DNA of 64,000 nucleotides, from assembly GCF_020923435.1 (NCBI RefSeq), contig NZ_CP087263.1:3863970-3927969 (forward strand). The letters are read 5' to 3'. Shown here piece by piece: positions 8,283 to 16,761 of the stretch. This DNA is from Brevibacillus humidisoli (lineage in GTDB: Bacteria > Bacillota > Bacilli > Brevibacillales > Brevibacillaceae). The stretch's first letter is position 1. Every line of letters starts with the position of its first letter. Below the pieces are notes generated by a model that had not been told where the DNA came from, ran no database searches, and worked only from the letters and a program-made list of their open reading frames with translations. The position numbers were made by a program, and so were the translations under genes.

Positions 8283-10835
8283 TCAGTCGAACGAGAACCC
8301 GATTCCGTCAAACGAAATCTCGTTCCAAGAATCATTTGCCGTCACCGTCACGCGAAGGTCAATCGCCCAATCGGCTGCCGTCTTGGTCGCGTTGGCGAAT
8401 TGGTGGTACTGCCGGGTCAGGAAGGCCGTCGTCGTCGCATCCTCCCAAGTTGGGGCAGCGTCATTCCCGTTGTTGCAGACTTCTACCAGAATTCCTGCCG
8501 GGATCGTGCCGTCCGCAGCCAAGCTATAGACAGCACTAAAAACTAGCCGCTGAGCTGCTACGCTGGTGACGATGGGGCTTTTGAGTTTGAACTGAAGTTT
8601 GTCCCCCACTCGGATGGATCGGGTCTCTGTCCATGCTCCCCGTGCCCCTGTAGTGGCGTCTATCGGAGCCATGCGCCAGTAGTAGGTCTGTCCCTCGGTC
8701 AAATCGACTTGCATCGTGCAGCGCACCTGCCCGCCTTCATACGTGCTGTCTACGCCTGCTGTGGTCAGCGGGGCAAAGGAACCACTCGGCGGGGCAACTT
8801 CCCAACCCGTGGCGTCTGTGCTGCTGATGAATTCTTGCAGGTTGATGGAGAAAGCATTGTCGTCCGCCAACTGCAACACGAAATGCTGGCCGTCATCCTC
8901 CACGTCGTCGCCGATCTGGGCCGTGAAGGCAGGGCGTACAGGTGTCCGTAGCGTGTCTACCGGGCTGATCGTCGTCAGGGCTGCCGGTGCGTGGTTCGTG
9001 ATGAAGTATTGCGGGCTCGTCCACGCGCTCACCATGCCCGTGCTGTCTATGACCTGCACCTGCCAGTAGTATGTTTCCCCAGCCAAGAGAACACCGTCAG
9101 GCACGTCATGGAATGGGTCTGCGGACGCTACCACGCCGCTGTCATGGACGAGCGAATCGTCAGCGCCTTTGTACACCCGAGATTGGTACTTCTGCTGTGC
9201 GTGCCCCTCTGGATCGCTGTATGACCATTCAAGACGGGGAGCTGTACCGGCAGCCTGCGGGGTAGTGCTTGTACCCGTTGGATTGGTTGGAGTGGCTGTC
9301 GGTGCCTTCATCGTCTTGAAGTATTGAGCATCGCTCACTGGGCTGGCTGCGTCATCGTTGTCCCACACCTGCACCGTCCAGTAGTAGAGCGTGTCCGGCT
9401 CCAGTTTTCCTGCTGGTATGGTCGTGGATGTGCTGCCACTTGTCACTTTTCCGGTGTCATGCACCACGCTGTCTTCCGCCGCCTTTTTCACCACCACTTG
9501 GTAGGCGCTCTGTGAGTCGGTCGGGTCTTGGTCACTAAACGACCACGACAGTGTAGGTGTCAGTGTTGCCACTGATCCAGGGGCGCCGCTGGTTCCTGCG
9601 GGTGATAAGTTCGATGGCGGGTCTGGTGGATCGTTGACGGTCCAGGTACCCATGAACTTGACGGCAGATGCTTCGTTGTCCCGATAGATGAACAAAGGCT
9701 CGCTGAAATCTAGCAAAAACGTGCTGTCAAATAGTGTTGACGGGTGCATAGCATTGTCTATTGTGTTGTTAGTGATTATTGAAACAGCGCCCCAACCTGT
9801 ATCGTTATATTTTACTTTTTTAATCTGGTAGAAGGTCGCTGAAACAGATGTCTCGATTCCCCCGAAGACTATCGTTGGGTTTCCGTTAGGATCGGCAGTG
9901 ATTGATGGTTGATTTCCGTTGTCAGAACCCGTTGTAAGCTTCTGTACCGGGGACCACGATTCACCCAAGTCGTCAGAATAAGACACTTTCAATTGAACTC
10001 TAGGGGTGTCCGTTCCATCCGTGCCATGCCACGCAACCCAAATGCGGCCATTTGCTAATCCGTTCACATTTTGCGGTACATATATAGCGCATGGGGAGGA
10101 TTGATTATAATAGTCACCGTACTCGGTATAGCTGCTAAAAACAAACCCGTCCCGATAACCACCACTCCAACCGTTACTGTACTTGGCGTAACTTATTGCG
10201 ATTGGAAAGGATGCGCTAGGTGATGCCTCTTCGTAAACGATTACTGGATTTCCATCAGGCAGTAGAACTACACAGGGACTCGTCATGTTGTGTCCTGTTG
10301 TATTAATAGTGGTCACCTGCTCTACCGTACCCCACGTCACCGACCCGTCTTCCGCGATTGTCCCTTTGCAATAGGCGATATTATTAGAGTTTACGGAACC
10401 AGACATAACAGCAGACCAAGCAGCATGAATCGTATTATCTGCATGATTGACTGTCGGTGTCGGGGTAAAGTCGGAGCCAGAGGAAGAGTAGGCATAAAAA
10501 ATATAAGGATCGATTAATTGGGAATCTACTGTAACAGTAGTTGCATCAAACCCGTAAAAATGTCCTTGAGTATCTCTTCCCACTAACAAATAAACCCTTG
10601 TGCCGAGGTTTACTATAGCAATGTTACTGGTAGAATAGTTGGCATTATACGCATAGCACAAACTACTCCACGTATTTCCGTCCTCGGACTTATAAAAATT
10701 ATAGCGCTTATTGGTACTGTCGAAAGCAACTACAATAACCCACCCATTTGATAATCGCACCAACTTCCGCCCGCCGTTGCCGTATGTGTGGTATGGTTGC
10801 GCTACAACCGTTGACTGTACGTCATATGTCGGCAT
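8283..10835 (-). CDS. Large phage tail fibre/receptor-binding protein (unit 1)
   Basis: 850 residues. The first 400 look like a repeated beta-propeller of BNR/sialidase-like blades (KSEDGNTWSSL, YSDDLGESWSPVQKL, ITADPNGNPTIVFGG). Three fibronectin-III-like domains follow, with PPDPPSNLSPAG, LYYWTVQVWDND, YYWQVQVIDSTG and YYWRMAPID. The last 90 residues (VTSVAAQRLVFS, DAAPTWEDAT, then HQFANATKTAADWAI) match the C-terminus of the unrelated unit 2 fibre. It probably sets host or cell-surface specificity at the tail tip. It is absent from unit 2, which has a DNRLRE fibre instead. Confidence 0.8.
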   Translation of the reverse strand: MPTYDVQSTVVAQPYHTYGNGGRKLVRLSNGWVIVVAFDSTNKRYNFYKSEDGNTWSSLCYAYNANYSTSNIAIVNLGTRVYLLVGRDTQGHFYGFDATTVTVDSQLIDPYIFYAYSSSGSDFTPTPTVNHADNTIHAAWSAVMSGSVNSNNIAYCKGTIAEDGSVTWGTVEQVTTINTTGHNMTSPCVVLLPDGNPVIVYEEASPSASFPIAISYAKYSNGWSGGYRDGFVFSSYTEYGDYYNQSSPCAIYVPQNVNGLANGRIWVAWHGTDGTDTPRVQLKVSYSDDLGESWSPVQKLTTGSDNGNQPSITADPNGNPTIVFGGIETSVSATFYQIKKVKYNDTGWGAVSIITNNTIDNAMHPSTLFDSTFLLDFSEPLFIYRDNEASAVKFMGTWTVNDPPDPPSNLSPAGTSGAPGSVATLTPTLSWSFSDQDPTDSQSAYQVVVKKAAEDSVVHDTGKVTSGSTSTTIPAGKLEPDTLYYWTVQVWDNDDAASPVSDAQYFKTMKAPTATPTNPTGTSTTPQAAGTAPRLEWSYSDPEGHAQQKYQSRVYKGADDSLVHDSGVVASADPFHDVPDGVLLAGETYYWQVQVIDSTGMVSAWTSPQYFITNHAPAALTTISPVDTLRTPVRPAFTAQIGDDVEDDGQHFVLQLADDNAFSINLQEFISSTDATGWEVAPPSGSFAPLTTAGVDSTYEGGQVRCTMQVDLTEGQTYYWRMAPIDATTGARGAWTETRSIRVGDKLQFKLKSPIVTSVAAQRLVFSAVYSLAADGTIPAGILVEVCNNGNDAAPTWEDATTTAFLTRQYHQFANATKTAADWAIDLRVTVTANDSWNEISFDGIGFSFD

Positions 10836-10849
10836 ACTCTCCCTCCTTT

Positions 10850-11245
10850 CTAAGGCAGATAGACTTTCTCGTTCGTAACATCAAAAGACCCGTGTATCAT
10901 CTCTATATCATTCAATGTTTGGAACGTCTCAACAAAAATGTTGGCCGTGACACCGTTGAGCGTGGCTCCCTTCAACGTCTCAAACTCGATGGACAGGTCG
11001 ATGAAGTTCACCTGCAAGTCGTGGACTTGTTGCAGCGTCGCCTCTTCCAACCCTTCTGTCCTACTCTCCAGCTCGTTAATCTTATCCACCATCGGATTCA
11101 GCGTCGCTTTGTTAATCGGCGTTCCAGGCCGCTCCACTTGCCCAGTGAACACAATGTCCACCGTACCATCTCCCCGGTCCGTAATCCGATACCGGTTCTC
11201 CTCCCCTATCCGTACCTGTTCATCTTCAAAATGCGGCAGCATCAT
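10850..11245 (-). CDS. Phage baseplate/fibre-connector protein (unit 1)
   Basis: Start taken at ATG 11245, six bases after GGGAGG; the open frame goes further up but lacks a site there. The N-terminus LPHFEDEQVRIGEENRYRI and the motif RPGTPINKATLN are typical of short tail proteins that link fibres to the baseplate. A coiled-coil part follows (INELESRTEGLEEATLQQ). Start and stop overlap with the upstream gene (ATGA). The unit 2 gene at 28114 holds the same position but is not clearly the same protein. Confidence 0.7.
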   Translation of the reverse strand: MMLPHFEDEQVRIGEENRYRITDRGDGTVDIVFTGQVERPGTPINKATLNPMVDKINELESRTEGLEEATLQQVHDLQVNFIDLSIEFETLKGATLNGVTANIFVETFQTLNDIEMIHGSFDVTNEKVYLP

Positions 11246-11541
11246 GGTGTGCCTCCCTTCCACGTCATCTCCACTCGTATCTCCAGCGTCATGTCCCGTT
11301 CGGGCTTCACGATGTCCACGGGATCGTCCCACACCACCTGTCCCGTCTCGTCTTTCACAATCCGCCGGGTAATCCGGCCAACCTCAGCAGCCGGGATGTT
11401 GATAAAAACCCGCACCTGGGCGCCATCTTGCACCTTGGTGAGGGTCATGGGTTTTATCACACCGTCAATCTTAACCTCCGCCGATACAAACAGGGACGCC
11501 AAAAGATCGGCGTGTCTACCCAGCGCGTACTCGGTCATCAT
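11242..11541 (-). CDS. Phage tail protein of unknown function (unit 1)
   Basis: About 100 residues, mostly beta. It follows the YmfQ-like gene with an ATGA overlap and overlaps the next gene in the same way. Contents such as ITRRIVKDETGQVVWDDPVD and MTLEIRVEMTWKGGTP suggest a small virion protein. I do not recognise a named family. The positional equivalent in unit 2 is 28387-28704. Confidence 0.6.
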   Translation of the reverse strand: MMTEYALGRHADLLASLFVSAEVKIDGVIKPMTLTKVQDGAQVRVFINIPAAEVGRITRRIVKDETGQVVWDDPVDIVKPERDMTLEIRVEMTWKGGTP

Positions 11542-12122
11542 AGCCTCCACCTTCCTCCACAAGAGAATGTCCCGCAGATCGGAAACCGGTTGATGTAGAC
11601 CCGAACAGCGTCAGACGTCAGGGAAAACCGCACTTCTCCGCCTTTAAACAGGTTCGGGATGAACCGGTGCGGCACCCGTTTCCGCTTCTCGATGGCCCTG
11701 ATCCACTCCTCCAGGTCGCGCAGCGTGGTCAAGGGTACCGAGATCACAAACGCCCCGGTGTCGACGTTCTCCATCACTTCGACATGGCCCTGCCCTTCCG
11801 GTGTCAGGAACACATGCGTAATCTCCGTCGCAAGCGCGGGCGTGAACGGATTCCGTTGCCGGTACTTGGCCATGATGCGGGCTCGCCGCGTGTCATATGT
11901 GTCCCCCGGTTTGGGCTGCACCTGAAAGAGGTACTCCCAATAGGCCAGTCCCCAGGTGGCCGTAGCGAGGATCATCTGCCGGGCCACATCCAGATCGTTT
12001 TCCCGCTGCTCATCCATCTCCGCGCCCGCGGCGTGCAGGTGATAGAGCGCCACCCGATTCTCCCGCCAATAAGGGGGTAACTGCGGTCGGTTCCTTTCGG
12101 GTATCAGCTTCACATCGCTCAT
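11538..12122 (-). CDS. YmfQ/XkdU-like phage tail protein (unit 1)
   Basis: 194 residues. It carries the DUF2313/YmfQ signature: an N-terminal LPPYWRENRVALYHLHAAG, a helical region with LATATWGLAYWEYLFQV, the ARIMAKYRQRNPFTPAL block and a beta C-terminus. In PBSX-type contractile tails the XkdU protein sits at the baseplate outer edge next to the J-like protein. The gene overlaps the baseplate-J stop (ATGA) as in unit 2. Confidence 0.82.
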   Translation of the reverse strand: MSDVKLIPERNRPQLPPYWRENRVALYHLHAAGAEMDEQRENDLDVARQMILATATWGLAYWEYLFQVQPKPGDTYDTRRARIMAKYRQRNPFTPALATEITHVFLTPEGQGHVEVMENVDTGAFVISVPLTTLRDLEEWIRAIEKRKRVPHRFIPNLFKGGEVRFSLTSDAVRVYINRFPICGTFSCGGRWRL

Positions 12123-12811
12123 AACAATGTCACCTCCACGCTGGCCGCTACCGGAATGGACCCGAACGGGATGGTGACATTATCGGTGCTTCCGTTGATC
12201 AGCACGTTTCGGTAATCCACGACCCCCTGCACCTTAAACAGCCGGTGGACTTCCGAGTACAGCACCCGCTCGCGCTGCGTCCGGATGTATTCACGGATGC
12301 CCGCTTCGATTTGCGGGGCCACCTGATCCAACGTTGTCCCTGCCGCAAGTTCAACCTGACCGGTGATGCTCAGATTGATGGCAGTGGCGGCAGACACGAT
12401 CACCTGGTCATTCATGTGGTGCTTGTCTGGACGGTTCACATGCTCTTGCACCGCCGTCACCAGATCGGCTGACGCAGGAGCACCAGTAGCGTCCGTAATC
12501 GCAATGCGGACCGTATTCGGCGGCTCGCCCCACACGAAAACTTCGCCAACATTCGCTACCTCTTTGGTCCAGCGGGTGTAATCGTACTCGGCTCCGCTGC
12601 CTTCCTCCTCGACCGCCTTGGCGATAAGCCGGTCACGGTAGGATTCGTCGTTTTCCCCCTCGTTACGCTTTAGTCCAAGCAGGACACCGTGTGCATCCAG
12701 GAATTCACCGTCCGCCCAAGAGAGAAATCCCTGTAAGAAATGGTACTCCCGCAATTGCTGCTGTTCACTGATCTCTTCAGCCAGGGGGTATTCCAAGTCG
12801 TACGGTTCCAT
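12119..12811 (-). pseudogene. 5'-truncated baseplate J-like gene fused to another gene's start (unit 1)
   Basis: The 230 residues match the unit 2 baseplate J (29270-30085) from its YDLLYPIADEISEQQQLLEY block onward (here YDLEYPLAEEISEQQQLREY). The first 50 residues are absent. The sequence just upstream matches the leader and initiation region of the unit 2 gene at 34963-35289. A deletion has thus joined that gene's start codon in frame to codon 50 or so of baseplate J. The product may be made but lacks the conserved N-terminal part, so normal baseplate function is unlikely. Confidence 0.85.
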
Positions 12812-12891
12812 CTTTCCATATTGTTCCCATCGCTTAGCGGCATTGTACGGAAGCGCAAGTTGACATCACACCCAAACAGACGGGGAACAGC

Positions 12892-12971
12892 CAACAAAAA
12901 AACCACCCGGTTCGTCCGAGTGGTTGATAGGCTTGGGTGACCCTTAGCTGCTGGTCCTTGACCCTATTATA
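12892..12971 (-). ncRNA. Short terminated leader RNA upstream of tail operon (unit 1)
   Basis: On the minus strand a TATAAT box (12966-12971) is followed by two small hairpins (GGTCAAGGACC, GGGTCACCC). After them come an intrinsic terminator stem (ACCAC...GTGGT at 12901-12925) and a T-run. The whole block is conserved in unit 2 at 35374-35451. It could be a free small RNA or an attenuator controlling the tail operon. Confidence 0.5.
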
Positions 12972-13000
12972 ACGGAATGACGGCCCTGCCCAGGTTGAAT

Positions 13001-13026
13001 GTCCAGAATGTAAACCCTTGTCTGGA
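13001..13026. promoter_or_regulatory. Palindrome between divergent promoters (unit 1)
   Basis: GTCCAGA and TCTGGAC are separated by 12 bases, midway between the minus-strand leader promoter and the plus-strand toxin promoter. The site is conserved at 35481-35507 with one change in a half-site. A regulator binding site is the simplest reading. Confidence 0.5.
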
Positions 13027-13059
13027 CTGTCAACACAAGTGCCGCTCCGCCTCATTTCG

Positions 13060-13076
13060 TGGTATAATTTTCCCCA
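13060..13076 (+). promoter_or_regulatory. Extended -10 promoter of toxin 1
   Basis: TGGTATAAT with no clear -35 box, and a purine about eight bases downstream. The same TGGTATAAT precedes toxins 2 and 3 (35542-35550, 36634-36642). Confidence 0.7.
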
Positions 13077-13146
13077 GTACAATAGAATCGGCTCCTCAAG
13101 GGTGGTCGGCTCACCTTCTATCCCCTAACGGGAGGGGGTGAGAGCC

Positions 13147-13230
13147 ATGACAGTATACGAAGCACTCAGTCTCATGCTGGCATTTGGCATGCTAGTCGTA
13201 GCTATACTGTCCTTCCACAAAAAGAAGTAG
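13147..13230 (+). CDS. Type I toxin, putative holin-like toxin 1
   Basis: 27 residues, MTVYEALSLMLAFGMLVVAI followed by LSFHKKK: a short membrane helix with a basic tail, the plan of the TxpA/BsrG-type toxins annotated as putative holin-like toxin (Hol_Tox). A strong site, GGGAGGGGGTGA, precedes the ATG. The mRNA 5' end (GTACAATAGA, then GGCTC) is complementary to its 3' part (GAGCC ... TCTATTGTAC at 13297-13306), which would fold the ends together. An antisense RNA overlaps the 3' end. By analogy with bsrG/SR4 the peptide would disturb the membrane when not repressed. Confidence 0.82.
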   Translation: MTVYEALSLMLAFGMLVVAILSFHKKK

Positions 13231-13367
13231 ATCACCCTTGAGTTAGGACCTCAGTGATCTACTTCCCCAGAAATGAGCCGCCCCTTGTGGGGAACCTCTA
13301 TTGTACAGACCGTAGGTGTTCGCAGCACCTGCGGTCTTTTTAGCATATGCTTGTACAAGCTATTTTA
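13222..13367 (-). ncRNA. Antisense antitoxin RNA 1
   Basis: Minus-strand promoter: GTGGCA (13386-13391), 18-base spacer, TAAAAT (13362-13367). The RNA starts near 13355. It runs across the toxin terminator and ends at the hairpin GTAGATCAC...GTGATCTAC with TTCTTTTT (13226-13262), inside the last codons of the toxin. This 3' overlap is the layout of RatA and SR4 antitoxins. Confidence 0.72.
13308..13341 (+). terminator. Terminator of toxin 1 mRNA
   Basis: The stem GACCGTAGGTG/CACCTGCGGTC is followed by TTTTTAG. The same stem ends toxin 2 and toxin 3 transcripts. Confidence 0.85.
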
Positions 13368-13489
13368 ACACAACCTCTTGGCAAATGCCACCTAACCTGC
13401 TTTACACAGTAAAGGTATCCTTGCCCCTCAGTATGCCCAACCTTTCGATTTTATGGCATATTCTCCGTGTTCAATCATGCGGTAGACAC

Positions 13490-13542
13490 AAAAAAACGGA
13501 TTCACCCCTTCGTTCACTTTCCAAACCGGAATCCGCCATCTA
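13490..13542 (-). terminator. Minus-strand terminator, possible small RNA end
   Basis: GGCGGATTCC...GAATCCG is followed by TTTTTTT on the minus strand, with no gene directly upstream. A weak promoter (TTGATT, 17 bases, TATGTA) lies near 13550-13580, so a short RNA is possible. Confidence 0.4.
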
Positions 13543-13600
13543 AATGGGCTCCCGTACATATAGTAGAAGGGTAAATCAATCAACGAAAGGAGAGGATATC

Positions 13601-13744
13601 GTGGGCCGATCAAAAAAACCAGCTGCCTCAGGAGCCCAGCCATCGAGCCAGAACAAGAGATCTTTAACCGAAATCGCAAAATCCCAAAGCAAACCGTCCC
13701 TCACGACGATTTCTCACAAACAATCACAAAGTCAGAAGAAGTAG
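13601..13744 (+). CDS. 47-residue basic Ser/Gln/Lys-rich peptide (unit 1)
   Basis: GTG start behind GAAAGGAGAGG. The product is low-complexity and basic, with SKKPAASGAQPSSQNKRSL and a conserved core IAKSQSKPSLTTISHKQ ending in QKK. A paralogue with the same length and layout occurs at 37121-37264 (SKKPSATGPETSSQNKGSL, IAKSQNKPSLTTIAQQQ). The difference pattern (changes mostly within Ser/Thr/Gln/Lys classes) suggests it is translated. Its last 44 bases overlap the end of the converging membrane-protein gene. I know no function; nucleic-acid or membrane binding would fit the composition. Confidence 0.65.
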   Translation: MGRSKKPAASGAQPSSQNKRSLTEIAKSQSKPSLTTISHKQSQSQKK

Positions 13745-14432
13745 TGTTTAGCTCATGCTTAGCATGCTCCAGCATGAGATCACTGTTGAAGACGTTTATG
13801 ACAATCCCCGCTTTGATATCGACAAAAACCTTTTCAGGCTCTGGACGATATTTGGCAACCACCTGTGTCCAGAGCCTGATGCCGTCTAAGACCAGCACTC
13901 GTTCCGGCTCAAATGGTCGGGAGACATGAATGATGGAACCAATCTGTTTTTCTTCAGGCTTATCCAGTTTGCTGATTTCCACGACCTGCGGCTCCTGCGT
14001 GGAAAAGATCTCGTCCCACACCGTCGATCGACTCGATAAATCAGCAAGGCCTCGCCGGTAACGCACCTTGTTGATCAGCTTTTCCAGACGGGATGCCAAA
14101 AACGTACTCCACACTACACATAGTCCAAAACTGACCCATGCGCTAACCGCCACAAAGAGCAGGAGGTAACGGATGTCGCCCGTGGCCTGCATCAGCTCAT
14201 CTGCCGTCCAAACACGTTTGACAGCAAGCAGCGGAACGTACTCACCCATCAACGACCAGAGGTTGAGCAGGCAAAGGGAAGCAAAACTGATCGGGAGCCA
14301 CAGCAGCGCTGAGATTCCCGCCACTTCTGATGTGGTATGTTTCACCGGGGGAGTGAGCCCAAACACTTGCAGCCAGAAGTATGCCATCAGACCGGGTAAC
14401 AAAAACACGAACGTACCCAAGAAATAGTTCAA
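13701..14432 (-). CDS. Membrane protein of unknown function, DUF6338-like (unit 1)
   Basis: About 243 residues. The TTG start at 14432 is preceded by AAGGGGGAAAGG; an upstream in-frame ATG at 14528 has no such site. There are three membrane segments: LGTFVFLLPGLMAYFWLQVF, a second near SALLWLPISFASLCLLNLW, and a third, LLLFVAVSAWVSFGLCVVWS. A soluble C-terminal domain of about 120 residues (VWDEIFSTQEPQVVEISKLD, then FVDIKAGIVINVF) faces the cytoplasm. The general plan resembles DUF6338 proteins. A nearly identical copy lies at 37221-37952, differing mainly at the last 15 residues, exactly where the gene overlaps the 47-residue peptide gene. Confidence 0.7.
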   Translation of the reverse strand: MNYFLGTFVFLLPGLMAYFWLQVFGLTPPVKHTTSEVAGISALLWLPISFASLCLLNLWSLMGEYVPLLAVKRVWTADELMQATGDIRYLLLFVAVSAWVSFGLCVVWSTFLASRLEKLINKVRYRRGLADLSSRSTVWDEIFSTQEPQVVEISKLDKPEEKQIGSIIHVSRPFEPERVLVLDGIRLWTQVVAKYRPEPEKVFVDIKAGIVINVFNSDLMLEHAKHELNTTSSDFVIVCEKSS

Positions 14433-14557
14433 TTCCTTTCCCCCTTGATCAACTCGATGAGCCCGATGAAAAACCTTCATTGAGAAGTCTATGTCTCTGC
14501 CTCTTGGGGGATGTCTCCTACTTCTCATAAATTAACGACTTCACCAGTAACAGCTAG

Positions 14558-14755
14558 GTATTCTAATAATCCCGCTGCACCCGGAGTTGGCCCCGATCCT
14601 CCAGGAATACCTAGAAAACGTCAGGCCGCCGGACCGTTCAGGTTCAAGCGCAACTGTCGGAACGATTGTCGGGTTTTGTGAATAATACCGGGTTCACGGT
14701 AAAAGATGTGGTGAACAAGGCGGTGGAGGAGTTTTGGGAGAAGTACGGCGGCTAG
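14558..14755 (+). pseudogene. Fused remnants of tyrosine recombinase and RHH-type DNA-binding gene (unit 1)
   Basis: The first 70 bases equal the recombinase fragment of unit 2 (PLHPELAPILQEYLENV). They run straight into the 3' end of the gene found intact at 40671-41354 (TVQVQAQLSERLSGF, GFTVKDVVNKAVEEFWEKYGG up to the TAG). A deletion has removed everything between, about 0.6 kb in addition to the IS21 element seen in unit 2. Confidence 0.85.
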
Positions 14756-14778
14756 TCTCAATCTAGACACAGCAAAAA

Positions 14779-14810
14779 AGGGTCTAACCGTCTCTCGACG
14801 CTAGACCCTT
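14779..14810. terminator. Terminator shared by both units
   Basis: AAGGGTCTA pairs with TAGACCCTT and has an A-rich 5' flank. It sits between converging genes and is conserved at 41382-41414. Confidence 0.75.
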
Positions 14811-14839
14811 CCCAACTAACAGATTACACGTATCACTTC

Positions 14840-15817
14840 TTACTCCCATTGCAGAGTTGGATAACCACTGCCCTCTTGGATCTCCCAAACACTCGCAAAC
14901 TCCCAGCCAGAAAACGAAGCTTCCTGCTTCATCTCCGCTGTAGTGAGCGGAGTTCCTTTGTCCGTGTCACTCTGCCCGCTCGTATCAGCATCATAGTAAG
15001 AACGACTGACGGTTCCCGTATTCGCTCCGATCAGCCCGCCTATGTTGGGAGATGCACTATTAACGCTCCCGGAAGCATACGTTTCCGTAACAGTGTCCGC
15101 ATTGCTTCCAACGAGCCCTCCGACATCATTGCTGCCACTGCCTACGTCTACCCATGAATAGGATTGCGAGATGGTTCCATAGTTTTCCCCGACTAATCCG
15201 CCTAAGCTAGAAGCGTTATTCTCAGCGGAACCTATGGCAAACGATTCTTCAATAGTCCCCTCGCTCGCCCCCACAAGTCCTCCGGTAAACCCAAAACCTT
15301 TAACCGTCGCATCGGCAAATGTGCGGGTGAGTTTCGCCTCTGCACTCATTCTTCCAACGAGCCCGCCTGTATAATAATCCTCATTGACCACAGTTCCCGA
15401 GCTTGAGCTATTCGAAATCGTTCCTTCCTCCATAAAACCGACCAACAATCCTGCGTTAAAACTGTCAGCCGTCACATCACCCATCACAGACGAGCTGTCA
15501 ATCGTACCTCCTTGCATGTGGCCGACGAGCAGCCCGACGTTTTTCTGGGTGCTGGCCACGCTGGCATCCTCCAGCGCCAATTCTCTAATGTTGGCACCAT
15601 CTGCAATGCTTGCAAAGAGGCCAATATTCCCCCCTCCGTCTACCCGCAGGCCACGGATCACATGCCCTTTTCCATCTAGATTTCCGGTAAACGGACTGCT
15701 CACCGAACCGATCGGGTTCCAATTCGTATTTGAATCAAGCTGAATGTCTTGACCGAGTTGGAAGTGAGAGGATAGATGATCCCGTATGTTGTCCAGGTGA
15801 GCAGCATTTGTAATCAC
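14840..15817 (-). CDS. GLUG-repeat surface protein, 5'-truncated
   Basis: 325 residues from GTG 15817. In-frame coding continues upstream to 15872 (DENSEFDSGDGTVSNPYVIT), so the beginning is missing. The body is a series of GLUG repeats: GGLVGASEGTIEES, GGLVGENYGTISQSY, GGLVGSNADTVTETY, GGLIGANTGTVSRSYYD. Such repeats form beta-helices in surface or adhesin proteins. It ends with the usual WEIQEGSGYPTLQW. The missing 5' part meets the intron-like repeat that starts at 15897, so the gene was probably separated from a surface-protein N-terminus. Without a signal peptide it is unlikely to be exported as it stands. Confidence 0.75.
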   Translation of the reverse strand: MITNAAHLDNIRDHLSSHFQLGQDIQLDSNTNWNPIGSVSSPFTGNLDGKGHVIRGLRVDGGGNIGLFASIADGANIRELALEDASVASTQKNVGLLVGHMQGGTIDSSSVMGDVTADSFNAGLLVGFMEEGTISNSSSSGTVVNEDYYTGGLVGRMSAEAKLTRTFADATVKGFGFTGGLVGASEGTIEESFAIGSAENNASSLGGLVGENYGTISQSYSWVDVGSGSNDVGGLVGSNADTVTETYASGSVNSASPNIGGLIGANTGTVSRSYYDADTSGQSDTDKGTPLTTAEMKQEASFSGWEFASVWEIQEGSGYPTLQWE

Positions 15818-15896
15818 ATAGGGATTGCTGACTGTGCCATCCCCACTGTCAAATTCGCTATTCTCGTCTTATACCCGGTTTGGGCTTTCAAATCGA

Positions 15897-16595
15897 GCCT
15901 ACACCGTGCGGGCGCCTTTCAGCGCACACGGCGTGCCATCAACGATAAGCGGTGTAACGTACAACGGGCAGTGCCATCATACCATACCCTAGCTCCTCTA
16001 TGGGTAAAAATCCCTTTACTTTCATGCAAAGAGCTCTACAAACGGAAGAAAAGACCAATAGGACTGCCAATACCAAGGTATCAGCAATCCTGATCGGTCT
16101 TGTATCAAACTGTTGCGCCCGTTGTAACATCACATCTTATCGCTGACTGGGTCCCTTCGCTCCGGTCTGTTTTCCCCTCCCGCCATGTTGCCATCGCGGT
16201 ACCAACGGCAGACCCTCTTCACTACTACGAACCCGCCGCCATTCTGCCGGGATCGTTGACGCTATCCCATCTCCTCCGGCAAAACTTCAAACGTCCCGTT
16301 CCGTCTATCCCTTCTTTTGATGACCGTAGGTTCCCACTATTCAGGTATGAGAACGACCAGTTTAACAGCCCAATTGTGCTGATCGCCGCTGCATGATCGC
16401 ACATGCAGGGATGGATGCCGAACTGCTAGCATCGGATCACGACACCCACTACCTCACCCTGGATCGTCATGGGTTCGTCTGCCTAACCATAGCCATCTTT
16501 TAAGGAGCCCGGCCTCTAGCGAGTACGACTTTACCTGACTTCACCCCTTCAGTGTGGATAGCGCCTCTCTGGATGCAGGAGATTAGGCACAGGAC
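15897..16595 (-). repeat. Group II intron-like element, ORF-less, copy 1
   Basis: A 699-base block almost identical to 42567-43265. On the minus strand it has CGTAGTAGTGAAGAGGGT and later ACATGGCGGGAGGGGAAAACAG, which resemble the sequence before the maturase gene in Lactococcus Ll.LtrB. Near its end it has a domain-V-like hairpin (GCCGTGTGCG, CTGAAAGGCGC, CCGCACGGTGT) with CGC where group IIC introns carry the catalytic triad. No reverse transcriptase is encoded. It lies downstream of the surface-protein terminator, a preferred site for group IIC introns. The 3' end (domain VI) is unclear because the two copies diverge seven bases after the hairpin. Confidence 0.5.
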
Positions 16596-16665
16596 ACGGT
16601 TACTCGTCTGATCGTGGCTGTTGTCCTGGACAGGAATTGCACCTGTCAATTCAACGGAACAGTTA

Positions 16666-16714
16666 GAGAAAACCCCCATAGCCGACTAATGTCTGCACTA
16701 TGGGGGGTTTTCTC
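16666..16714 (-). terminator. Terminator of outer-wall-protein gene, copy 1
   Basis: GAGAAAACCCCCATAG pairs with CTATGGGGGGTTTTCTC over a 16-base loop. Present again at 43412-43460. Confidence 0.85.
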
Positions 16715-16761
16715 CACTTCTTTCGCTCATCCTAGGGATGGCTTATGAAGTTGCGTTTCGG

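Noticed and set aside
16100-16396. 98-codon frame repeated at 42770-43066
   Set aside because: It is identical only because the whole repeat is duplicated, and it lies antisense to the structured intron-like RNA. No coding signals.
16619-16652. A tRNA T-arm-like hairpin (GACAGG, TGCAATT, CCTGTC) beside the intron-like repeat
   Set aside because: No acceptor, D-arm or anticodon arm can be fitted around it.
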